A stretch of DNA of 64,000 nucleotides, taken from the NCBI GenBank assembly GCA_003987725.1, contig RXJH01000001.1:1-64000 (forward strand), in the 5' to 3' direction. Positions 34,560-42,489 of this stretch are shown piece after piece. The position numbers and the translations under genes were made by a program. The stretch is from Hyphomicrobium sp. (lineage in GTDB: Bacteria > Pseudomonadota > Alphaproteobacteria > Rhizobiales > Hyphomicrobiaceae). The notes beneath the pieces are model-generated. The model did no database searches. It saw nothing but the letters and a program-made list of their open reading frames with translations, and was not told the DNA's origin. The first letter of the stretch is position 1. Each line of letters starts with the position of its first letter.

Positions 34560-34616
34560 GAGCCAGCCCTTCCGTTTCGTCCGGAGCGCAATTGCGCCTT
34601 AAGGACAGGCTTAATA

Positions 34617-34638
34617 GGGGGCTGGGCAACCGGCCCCC
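34617..34638 (+). other. GCAA-tetraloop hairpin between acpP and fabF
   Basis: Arms GGGGGCTGG (34617-34625) and CCGGCCCCC (34630-34638) pair over 9 bp with one G-U wobble around the loop GCAA, a GNRA tetraloop. Only TT follows before a C, so it is not a full terminator; it may attenuate transcription or stabilise the acpP 3' end. Confidence 0.6.
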
Positions 34639-34692
34639 TTCACGTGCCCAACGTGGATCGCAATCAGAGCAACGGTAAATAAGAAAAAATCG

Positions 34693-35955
34693 ATGCGCCG
34701 TGTCGTCATTACAGGAATGGGTCTCGTCACTCCCGTCGGATGCGGTGTCGAGGCTGCGTGGTCCAATCTTTTGGCTGGACAGAGCGGTGCGCGGCGTATC
34801 GAGGAATTCGAAGTTTCGGACATTACCTGCCAGATCGCGAACTTCATTCCGCGCGGGGCGACGTCCGAGGGGAAGTTCAATCCTGACGATTGGATGGAGC
34901 CGAAAGAGCAGCGCAAGGTCGATGATTTCATCATCTATGCGGTTGCCGCTGCCGATCAGGCGATTGCAGATTCGGGCTTGAAATTCGATACCTCCGACGC
35001 GCAGGAGCGCGCTGGGGTGCTCATCGGCTCGGGTATCGGTGGACTTTCGGGAATTGCGGATACGTCGATCCTTCTCAAAGAGAAGGGGCCGCGCCGCGTT
35101 TCTCCGTTCTTCATTCCGGGCCGGCTCATCAATCTCGCGGGCGGCTACGTTTCCATCAAGCATCACCTGCGCGGGCCGAACAATGCGGTCGTGACCGCGT
35201 GCGCGACCGGCACGCATGCAATCGGCGATGCTGCGCGGATCATCGCGCTCGACGATGCCGACGTGATGGTGGCGGGCGGAACAGAAAGCCCGATCTGCCG
35301 GATCGCGATGGCAGGCTTCGCAGCTTGCCGTGCGCTCTCGACGGACTTCAACGACAACCCGACGCGCGCGTCGCGTCCTTACGACAAGGACCGCGACGGT
35401 TTCGTGATGGGTGAAGGCGCCGGCGTCGTCATTCTCGAAAGCTATGAGCACGCCAAGGCGCGCGGCGCGAAGATCTATGCCGAGGTCATCGGCTACGGCA
35501 TGTCGGCGGACGCCTATCACATCACGGCGCCTGCCGAGGACGGCGACGGCGGTTATCGATGCATGAAGGCCGCTCTTGCGCGCGCAGGCATCGCGCCAAG
35601 CGAGATCGATTACGTCAATGCGCACGGCACCTCGACGCCGATGGGCGACGAAATCGAACTCAAGGCTGTTGAACGCCTGTTCGGAAACAGCGCGGGCAAA
35701 CTTGCGATGTCGTCGACGAAATCGGCTATCGGGCATCTGCTCGGTGCGGCCGGTGCCGTCGAGGCGATATTCTCCGTTCTCGCCATTCGCGACAACGTCG
35801 CCCCGCCGACGCTCAACCTCGACAATCCGTCGGTCGAGACGGCCATCGATCTTGTGCCTCACAAGGCACAAAAGCGTGATATCAATACCGCGCTTTCGAA
35901 CTCGTTCGGCTTCGGCGGGACGAATGCATCGCTCGTTCTTCGCCGCGTAGCGTGA
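34693..35955 (+). CDS. fabF: 3-oxoacyl-ACP synthase II
   Basis: A 420-residue condensing enzyme that elongates fatty acyl-ACP with malonyl-ACP. The nucleophile Cys is in VVTACATGTHAIGDA, and the catalytic His residues are in YVNAHGTSTPMGDE and KSAIGHLLGAAG. The C-terminal block LSNSFGFGGTNASLV is also present. The N-terminus MRRVVITGMGLVTPVG is standard. Length is normal. It follows acpP and precedes mltG, a widespread order. Confidence 0.97.
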   Translation: MRRVVITGMGLVTPVGCGVEAAWSNLLAGQSGARRIEEFEVSDITCQIANFIPRGATSEGKFNPDDWMEPKEQRKVDDFIIYAVAAADQAIADSGLKFDTSDAQERAGVLIGSGIGGLSGIADTSILLKEKGPRRVSPFFIPGRLINLAGGYVSIKHHLRGPNNAVVTACATGTHAIGDAARIIALDDADVMVAGGTESPICRIAMAGFAACRALSTDFNDNPTRASRPYDKDRDGFVMGEGAGVVILESYEHAKARGAKIYAEVIGYGMSADAYHITAPAEDGDGGYRCMKAALARAGIAPSEIDYVNAHGTSTPMGDEIELKAVERLFGNSAGKLAMSSTKSAIGHLLGAAGAVEAIFSVLAIRDNVAPPTLNLDNPSVETAIDLVPHKAQKRDINTALSNSFGFGGTNASLVLRRVA

Positions 35956-36086
35956 AAGCTGCGGCGAATACGGGTTTTTGCCACATTTTACGTTGAGCGT
36001 CTCGCGCGGGTGGGGGATCGAGCAGCGCAATTCGAGGCAAAGAGCCTCGCATGCGGTGCTCTTTCAATGACGGTGCTCGCGGTATC

Positions 36087-37433
36087 ATGAGTCAAAATAG
36101 GAAGCGTCCGGACGGCGTCCGAACGGCCCGGACTGCTGGGGCTCGAAGCCCTGCCGAACGGTTGGAGCCCGGGCGCGCGCCGGGGCGTCCCCGCGGCCTG
36201 CAGGCTCGCGAGCCGTCGCGGGCGCTGGGGAGCATTGTCCGCGCCATCAGCGGCGTTCTCACAGTATCGCTAATCGTCATGGTGCTCGTCGGTGGAACGG
36301 CGTTCGCCATCTTCAACAATTTCGAAAGTCCCGGCCCGCTCGATGCGCCGCGTACCATCGTCATTCCGAAAGGCGAAGGGCGGATCGCGATCGCGGAACG
36401 GCTAGAAAGAGAAGGCATCATCACCAATCGGTGGACCTTCGTCGGCGGTTATCTGCTGCAAGGATTTCTCGGCTCGAAAAAGACGAGTGAGCTTCGCGCA
36501 GGCGAGTACGAAATCAAGGAACACGCCTCGATGCGGGACGTGATCGATACCCTCTCCGAGGGCAAGTCGATCCTCTACAAGGCGACCCTTCCCGAAGGCC
36601 TGACAAGCGAGCAGATCGTCGAGCGTCTCAAAGCCGAGCCGAACCTCAGCGGCGAGATAACGAATATTCCTCCCGAAGGTACCCTCCTTCCCGATACCTA
36701 CTATTTCTCGAAGGGCGCGTCGCGGAACGAGGTCCTGGACCGGATGCGCGACGGCATGGAGAAGGCGATGGCGGAAATCTGGGAGGGACGTGATCCGGAC
36801 CTTCCGATCCGGTCCGTCGAGGAACTGGTGACGTTCGCGTCCATCGTCGAGAAGGAAACGGGCCGCCAGGACGAGCGCGACAGGGTCGCGGCGGTCTTCT
36901 ACAACCGGCTAAGGAAGGGCATGAGGCTGCAATCCGATCCGACGATCATCTACGGCATCGTCGGCGGACATGGCGTCCTTGGCCGCGGCATCACCAAGGC
37001 CGATATCGATACGAAGTCGCCGTACAACACCTATCAGGTCAACGGACTGCCGCCGGGGCCGATCTGCAACCCAGGCAAATCCGCGCTTCAGGCGGCGCTG
37101 CATCCGGCCAAGACGTCCGATCTCTACTTCGTCGCCGACGGTACCGGCGGCCACACGTTCTCGGAAACCCTGAAAGAGCACAATTCGGCCGTTCAGAAAT
37201 GGCGGGCCGTTGAGAAGCAGACGAAATCCGGTAAGCAGGGCGCGGCCGACGCCGATCCGGACACCGGGACGGCGCCCATTCCGCAAAGCGTCGATGGCGG
37301 CCCGAAGCCCGGTCCCGTCACGACGAAGGCGCAGAAATCGACCAAGGCGTCGGCATCAGCCGATAGTTCAGCCTCGGCTGACAGCAATGGGGCCGACGTT
37401 CCTTTGCCGGTTCGGAAACCAAAAAAGCAATAG
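36087..37433 (+). CDS. mltG: Endolytic transglycosylase MltG (YceG-like)
   Basis: A 448-residue inner-membrane enzyme that cuts nascent peptidoglycan strands. A basic, Pro/Arg-rich cytoplasmic N-terminus of about 60 residues is followed by one membrane helix (LTVSLIVMVLVGGTAFAIF) and a periplasmic LysM-like plus YceG domain. The catalytic Glu is in ASIVEKETGRQDERDRV, with AAVFYNRLRKGMRLQSDPT next, as in MltG. PYNTYQVNGLPPGPICNPG follows. The C-terminal ~70 residues are Ser/Ala/Lys-rich and not conserved. The start at ATG 36087 is preferred over 36051 by protein layout, but neither has a strong ribosome site. Confidence 0.95.
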   Translation: MSQNRKRPDGVRTARTAGARSPAERLEPGRAPGRPRGLQAREPSRALGSIVRAISGVLTVSLIVMVLVGGTAFAIFNNFESPGPLDAPRTIVIPKGEGRIAIAERLEREGIITNRWTFVGGYLLQGFLGSKKTSELRAGEYEIKEHASMRDVIDTLSEGKSILYKATLPEGLTSEQIVERLKAEPNLSGEITNIPPEGTLLPDTYYFSKGASRNEVLDRMRDGMEKAMAEIWEGRDPDLPIRSVEELVTFASIVEKETGRQDERDRVAAVFYNRLRKGMRLQSDPTIIYGIVGGHGVLGRGITKADIDTKSPYNTYQVNGLPPGPICNPGKSALQAALHPAKTSDLYFVADGTGGHTFSETLKEHNSAVQKWRAVEKQTKSGKQGAADADPDTGTAPIPQSVDGGPKPGPVTTKAQKSTKASASADSSASADSNGADVPLPVRKPKKQ

Positions 37434-37524
37434 ATCGGGCTCGACCATAAGTCCTGTTGGCGGGCGCGGCGCTTCCCGTTAAGTTGCGCGCCGCATAGCC
37501 CACCCGTCGATGAGACCTTCCCCG

Positions 37525-38415
37525 ATGACAATTTCCAGCATGACGGGATTTGCCCGTGTCGATGGCTCGAACGATGGGCTCGCGTGGACATGGGAAGCGC
37601 GCAGCGTCAACGGCCGCGGGCTCGATGTCCGCTTGCGCCTGCCGCCGGGCTACGAGGCGCTCGAAGTCGCGGCGCGTGAGGCCGTTGCGAAGCGGTTTGC
37701 GCGCGGCAACATCGCGCTGTCGCTCGCACTCGAACGGCAGCAGGGGAACGGGTCCGTCCGGTTGAATGAACTCGTACTCGCGGACGTCATGAAGGCTGCG
37801 GAACGCGTCTCGGCGCTATCGGGTGCGTCGAAGCCGGATGCGGCGCAGTTTCTCATGATCAAAGGTGTTCTCGAGACTTCAGATCAAACGGTCGAGGACA
37901 GCGAAGCTCGTGCAGTGCGTGAAAGCGCCGTTCTGCGGAGCCTCGAAGCGACGCTCGACAAACTTGGCGAAGCGCGGCGGGCAGAGGGCACGCGTCTCGC
38001 CGAGATCGTGCGCGATCAGCTCGCGCAGATCGAGCGTCTGGCAGGCGAGGTGCGGGCGTCGCCTTCGCGATCTCCCGAAGCCATCGCCACCCGGCTCAAG
38101 GATGCCATAGCGCGTCTCTTCGAGGCGACGGCGGCCCTCGATCAGGACCGCCTCCATCAGGAGGCCATGTTGCTGGCGACGCGCGCCGACGTCGAGGAAG
38201 AACTGCAGAGGCTTGCCGCGCACGTTGCGGGCGCCCGCGATATCATCGGTGAGCCTGGCGCCGTCGGGCGCAAACTCGATTTTCTGGCGCAGGAATTCAA
38301 TCGCGAAGCCAACACGCTTTGCTCCAAGGCCAATGCGGTCGATATCACGCGGCTCGGCCTGCAATTGAAGACGGTCATCGACCAGCTTCGCGAACAAGTG
38401 CAAAATGTCGAATAG
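37525..38415 (+). CDS. yicC: YicC family endoribonuclease-like protein
   Basis: A 296-residue protein starting MTISSMTGFARVDG, the family N-terminus. Conserved blocks include WTWEARSVNGRGLDVRLRLP and the C-terminal DFLAQEFNREANTLCSKAN with TLCSKA, both diagnostic. YicC proteins act as RNases in E. coli. An in-frame ATG at 37510 is an alternative start. Placement directly before gmk, whose start overlaps its stop, is common. Confidence 0.93.
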   Translation: MTISSMTGFARVDGSNDGLAWTWEARSVNGRGLDVRLRLPPGYEALEVAAREAVAKRFARGNIALSLALERQQGNGSVRLNELVLADVMKAAERVSALSGASKPDAAQFLMIKGVLETSDQTVEDSEARAVRESAVLRSLEATLDKLGEARRAEGTRLAEIVRDQLAQIERLAGEVRASPSRSPEAIATRLKDAIARLFEATAALDQDRLHQEAMLLATRADVEEELQRLAAHVAGARDIIGEPGAVGRKLDFLAQEFNREANTLCSKANAVDITRLGLQLKTVIDQLREQVQNVE

Positions 38416-39106
38416 AATGACCAAGAACGCTGCCGACACTTCGAACCAAGGTTCAAACGACGAGAGCATCGCCGTGCCGCACATCGCGCGCCGGGGATTG
38501 CTCTATATCGTCTCGTCGCCGTCAGGCGCTGGGAAGACGACGCTGGCGCGGCGCGTTCTTGCCGCCGACAGCAACATCGAGATGTCGGTTTCCGTCACCA
38601 CGCGAGCGCCGCGGCCGGGTGAAAAGGATGGCGTCGACTATCACTTCGTCGATCACGCCGCATTCGAGGGCATGAAGGACCGCGGTGAACTTCTCGAGTG
38701 GGCGCGCGTCTTCGACAATTATTACGGTACGCCACGCGCGCCGGTCGAAGCGGCCATTCGCGACGGCCGCGACGTGCTCTTCGATATCGACTGGCAGGGT
38801 GCGCAGCAGCTGTCCGAGAAGATGCCCAACGATGTCGTCAGGGTGTTCGTTCTGCCGCCATCGGGCGACGTGCTGGAGAACCGGCTGAAATCGCGTGCGC
38901 AGGATCCCGCTGACGTCGTTGCGAAGCGCATGGCGGCGGCGGCGTCCGAGATCAGCCATTGGCCGGAATACGATTACGTGCTCGTCAATTCACACATCGA
39001 ACAGAGCACGGCTGCGGCGCTTGCCATTCTTCTCGCCGAGCGGCTGAAGCGTGGCCGTCAGCTCGGCCTCTCGGACTTCGTTCGCAAATTACAGTCCGCG
39101 CTTTAG
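38405..39106 (+). CDS. gmk: Guanylate kinase
   Basis: A 233-residue kinase that converts GMP to GDP. The P-loop is [16 protein letters not shown], followed by [19 protein letters not shown], the GMP-binding region, and [30 protein letters not shown] and [15 protein letters not shown] are in normal order. It has a longer N-terminus (about 28 residues) than E. coli Gmk. ATG 38405 overlaps yicC by 11 bases; ATG 38417 would start after the stop. It ends at a TTAG shared with the convergent rsmA. Confidence 0.96.
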   Translation: MSNRMTKNAADTSNQGSNDESIAVPHIARRGLLYIVSSPSGAGKTTLARRVLAADSNIEMSVSVTTRAPRPGEKDGVDYHFVDHAAFEGMKDRGELLEWARVFDNYYGTPRAPVEAAIRDGRDVLFDIDWQGAQQLSEKMPNDVVRVFVLPPSGDVLENRLKSRAQDPADVVAKRMAAAASEISHWPEYDYVLVNSHIEQSTAAALAILLAERLKRGRQLGLSDFVRKLQSAL

Positions 39107-39981
39107 GCTTTCGCGGGCGCCTCTCCGCCTGCGTCGAGAATTGCGGCGAGGCGCGCAAAATCCGAAACGGAGAGTTCCTCGGCGCGCCGTTCCGGCGAGA
39201 GCCCAGCGCGTTGCAGAAGAAGCTCGGGAAACGGCGTCAACTGTTTCAGGCTCGAACGCAGCATCTTGCGGCGCTGGCCGAAGGCTGCCGCCGAGACGCG
39301 GGCCAGCGTCTTGACCTCGCAGCGCGGCTCCGGATTTGCGCGCGGGCGAAACTCGACAATGGCTGATGCAACTTTCGGCGGGGGTGTGAAGGCTTCCGGC
39401 GGCAGATTCATGACGATTTTTGCCTCCGTCCGCCATTGAGCGAGGACGGAAAGCCGGCCGTAGGCCTTCGATTTCGGGGCCGCGACGATGCGTTCGGCAA
39501 CCTCGCGCTGGAACATCAAGACCATCCGGTCGTACCACGGCGGCCAGGGTTCGGTTTCGAGCCAATTCACGAGCAGCAGCGAGGCGATGCCATAGGGAAG
39601 GTTTGCCGCGACCGTGACCTTACCCGCACCCGCCAGCAACGTCTGCCAATCGGCATCGAGAGCATCGTCGGCGTGGACCTCCAGCTGGCCCGGAAACCGC
39701 TCCGCGATTTCGGCGAGCGCTGGGAGGCAGCGGTCGTCGCGTTCGATGGCGACGACCCGCTTGGCGCCTTCCATCAGGAGCGCGCGCGTCAGGCCGCCGG
39801 GTCCGGGGCCGACCTCAACGACGGTCCGATCGCTCAAATCGCCGGCGAGGCGCGCGATCTTCCGCGTCAAATTGAGGTCGAGCAGAAAGTTCTGCCCGAG
39901 CGATTTCTTGGCGCTGAGGCCATAGCGTTCGATGATTTCGCGAAGGGGCGGTAATCCGTCGGGAGCGGTGGAGGTTTTCAT
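39103..39981 (-). CDS. rsmA: 16S rRNA dimethyladenosine transferase
   Basis: A 292-residue methyltransferase (KsgA) that dimethylates two adjacent adenines near the 3' end of 16S rRNA. The SAM motif is [16 protein letters not shown], with [12 protein letters not shown] before it and [17 protein letters not shown] (the NLPY motif) following. [15 protein letters not shown] is also diagnostic. ATG overlaps the pdxA stop by four bases. It is the last gene of the lptF-lptG-lptD-surA-pdxA-rsmA cluster. Confidence 0.96.
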   Translation of the reverse strand: MKTSTAPDGLPPLREIIERYGLSAKKSLGQNFLLDLNLTRKIARLAGDLSDRTVVEVGPGPGGLTRALLMEGAKRVVAIERDDRCLPALAEIAERFPGQLEVHADDALDADWQTLLAGAGKVTVAANLPYGIASLLLVNWLETEPWPPWYDRMVLMFQREVAERIVAAPKSKAYGRLSVLAQWRTEAKIVMNLPPEAFTPPPKVASAIVEFRPRANPEPRCEVKTLARVSAAAFGQRRKMLRSSLKQLTPFPELLLQRAGLSPERRAEELSVSDFARLAAILDAGGEAPAKA

Positions 39982-41027
39982 GTCGTGCCCGCGCGACGCC
40001 GGCGCGCGCTCATCTCGCCTGCGAGTTTCAGGGCAGCCTTGAGGCTCGCAGCCGATGCAACTCCCTTGCCGGCGATGCCGAATGCCGTCCCGTGATCGGG
40101 GGACGTGCGAACGAACGGCAGGCCGATCGTTGCGTTGACGCCTTCATCGAAGGCCAGCGTCTTGATCGGGATCAGTCCTTGATCGTGATACATGGCGAGC
40201 GCCGCATCATACGTCTTGCGTGCCGCTTCGTGAAACATCGTATCGGCGGCGTGGGGGCCGGTCACGTCAAGCCCCTCGGCCTGCAAGGCTTCGATGGCCG
40301 GGCGTATGATTTCGGAATCTTCCGAGCCGAGCGCGCCATCTTCGCCCGCGTGCGGGTTCAGTCCCGCGACGGCAATTCGCGGATGTTCGATGCCGAAATC
40401 ATGCCGTAGCGACGCTGCCATGATGCGTGCGGTCTTGATGATCTTATCGGTTGTCAGCAAGGCGGGCACGTCTTTCAACGGAACGTGGATCGTCAGCGGC
40501 ACGACGCGGAGCTGCGAAGAGGCGAGCAGCATCACCGGATCGGCGGGTTCGCCCGGCCAGAATTCGGCCGCCAGTGCGCCGAGATATTCGGTATGTCCCG
40601 GAAATTCGAAGCCCGCGCCATAGAGCACCGATTTCGCGATCGGGTTGGTCACGACGGCCGACGCACGGCCAGCGGCGACGTCGGCCACCGCGGTACGGAT
40701 AGCGTTGATCGTGGCGGGCCCATTGTTGACGGACGGGTTGCCCGGCTGCGCAGGCTCGGCGAGGGGAATGGGGAAGACCGGAAGCGCATCCTCGAAGACC
40801 TCCGCGCCGGCCGATAGATCCGCCACGGGTACGATGCGTCCCTCATCAAAGCCGGCCGCGCGCGCGGTGGCGCGCATCAGGGCGATGTCCGCATAGAGAA
40901 CGAACGCGGGCAATCGATCGGTGATGCGGTCTCGCCAGGCTTGAAGGGCAAGCTCGGGGCCGATCCCCGCAGCATCGCCCATCGTCAGTGCCAGGGGCGC
41001 CCGCGGCTCCTTAGCGGGAACCGACAT
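39978..41027 (-). CDS. pdxA: 4-hydroxythreonine-4-phosphate dehydrogenase
   Basis: A 349-residue dehydrogenase in vitamin B6 synthesis. Signatures are [16 protein letters not shown] (N-terminal), FPGHTEYLG with a metal His, [18 protein letters not shown] and [20 protein letters not shown], which contain the remaining metal ligands. The final block [20 protein letters not shown] is also present. It lies between the SurA-like gene and rsmA, sharing a 17-base overlap with the former and ATGA with the latter. Confidence 0.96.
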   Translation of the reverse strand: MSVPAKEPRAPLALTMGDAAGIGPELALQAWRDRITDRLPAFVLYADIALMRATARAAGFDEGRIVPVADLSAGAEVFEDALPVFPIPLAEPAQPGNPSVNNGPATINAIRTAVADVAAGRASAVVTNPIAKSVLYGAGFEFPGHTEYLGALAAEFWPGEPADPVMLLASSQLRVVPLTIHVPLKDVPALLTTDKIIKTARIMAASLRHDFGIEHPRIAVAGLNPHAGEDGALGSEDSEIIRPAIEALQAEGLDVTGPHAADTMFHEAARKTYDAALAMYHDQGLIPIKTLAFDEGVNATIGLPFVRTSPDHGTAFGIAGKGVASAASLKAALKLAGEMSARRRRAGTT

Positions 41028-42348
41028 TTATCCGGTACTCGATGTGGGCGTCTTCGCGCAGGTCTTTGAGATAGCGCTTGGCCATCAGCTCGAACTCTTT
41101 CTGCTTGAGTTCGCCTTCAGCCTGGTTGCGCTTCTCGTCGACGGCTTTCACGACATTGCGGCCGCAAACGACCCAAAGCTCGATGGCCCCGTCGTTCACG
41201 GTGGGCGGCAGCATTTCGCCGTCGCTCGCGTTGACGAGCAGCGTCCTGGTCGGCTCGGAAATTGTCGAAGGCCGGCGCTTGCCGAGATCCTCGAAGGTCG
41301 CGCCGGGAACTCCGGTGGCCGCAGCGGCCGTCGTCTGGCAGCCCGCGAATTTCGACTTGATCTTGTCGGCCTCCTGGATGCGCGCAGCGACGCCATTTTC
41401 CTCGATCTTGACGGGCATCGATATCCGAACGCGCTGCACCTGCAATTCGACATCGTCGTTGCCGGCGACGGAGGTCGCGGCGACGAGCTTATCGACGTCC
41501 TTGTTGGTGACGTTGATCAATGGACCGAACCGGCGGCGCACGACCTCATTCCAAGAGAGCGTTGCCTTGATGCGCGCCTTGATCGGCTCAAGGGTGCCGC
41601 CGATCTGCGTCCTGAACTGCTCGGTCGTCATTTTGTTGCGTTCGGCGATGCCGTTGACGATACGATCAATCTCGGCATCTTCGATCGTGACGCTCTGCTT
41701 TTTGGCTTCCTGCATCTTGAGCCGATCATCGATCAGCTCTTCGAGCGCCTGCTTCTTCATGGCGGGAAGTGCCGAGTTCCTGGCGCCTTCAAACGCCTGC
41801 TTCTGCAGGCTCATGCCGAATTCTTTTTTGCGGCGCTCGAAAATCGCTATGATCTCCTCGCGCGGTTTTCCTTCGTTTGCCTTCACCGTTTCCTGCAGGA
41901 TCGCCTTGAGGCGTTCCGACGTTTTCGGATTTTTGACGATGGCCTCGAAGTTGGCTTTCGCCTGCTGCTGAATGTTGGTGCCACTCAGCATCATCGCGCG
42001 CTGTTCGATCTCGAAGCCGGTGATCGGCTCGTCGTTGACGAGCGCTGCAATGGCGCGCTGGTCACTGGAAGGCACGGTTGCATCGTGGCCCGCGTGCTCG
42101 GCGGCAGCGGCCTTCGGTGACTGCTTATTCTTCTGATTTTTGCCTTTGCCCTTCGTATCGGAGGACGAATCGGCGGCGGAATCACCAACGGCGGGCTTCG
42201 GCAGAGCCGACGTCCCGTCGCCCGTCACCGCGACCGTACCTCCTTGTGCGGCTGCGGCGAACGACATCGCAATGCTTGCGAGGCCGGCGAGCGCGTATCG
42301 GGCTGCGAAGCTTAAGAATTGAGCGGCACTGGTCCGTGGCAAGGGCAT
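41011..42348 (-). CDS. surA: SurA-like periplasmic chaperone (SurA N-terminal domain)
   Basis: A 445-residue secreted protein. From ATG 42348 a signal peptide (ALAGLASIAMSFAAAAQ) is followed by a low-complexity Ser/Lys/Gln linker (about residues 40-85). Next is a SurA N-terminal chaperone domain with IAALVNDEPITGFEIEQRA, ALEELIDDRLKMQEAKKQSV and WNEVVRRRFGPLINVTNKDV. The region where a parvulin domain is expected (about 305-430) shows no clear PPIase motif, so it may act only as a chaperone for outer-membrane proteins. Position directly after lptD and before pdxA is the classic one. The frame remains open to 42444 but lacks a signal there. Confidence 0.85.
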   Translation of the reverse strand: MPLPRTSAAQFLSFAARYALAGLASIAMSFAAAAQGGTVAVTGDGTSALPKPAVGDSAADSSSDTKGKGKNQKNKQSPKAAAAEHAGHDATVPSSDQRAIAALVNDEPITGFEIEQRAMMLSGTNIQQQAKANFEAIVKNPKTSERLKAILQETVKANEGKPREEIIAIFERRKKEFGMSLQKQAFEGARNSALPAMKKQALEELIDDRLKMQEAKKQSVTIEDAEIDRIVNGIAERNKMTTEQFRTQIGGTLEPIKARIKATLSWNEVVRRRFGPLINVTNKDVDKLVAATSVAGNDDVELQVQRVRISMPVKIEENGVAARIQEADKIKSKFAGCQTTAAAATGVPGATFEDLGKRRPSTISEPTRTLLVNASDGEMLPPTVNDGAIELWVVCGRNVVKAVDEKRNQAEGELKQKEFELMAKRYLKDLREDAHIEYRINVGSR

Positions 42349-42489
42349 GCTTGAACGACATCCATAAGTCCGAATCGGCTTGGGCGTCAGGATACCGCGC
42401 CCGCGGCCGGTGACTGGGGGCTTATCCACATCAAGAGTGGCCAAAATCCGATCCCCCGTGGTTCGAGGGGGCGGGTACCGCCAGCCGGA

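Noticed and set aside
34525-36030. A 501-codon minus-strand frame opposite acpP and fabF
   Set aside because: Shadow of fabF and its upstream region with repetitive basic composition and no recognisable motif.
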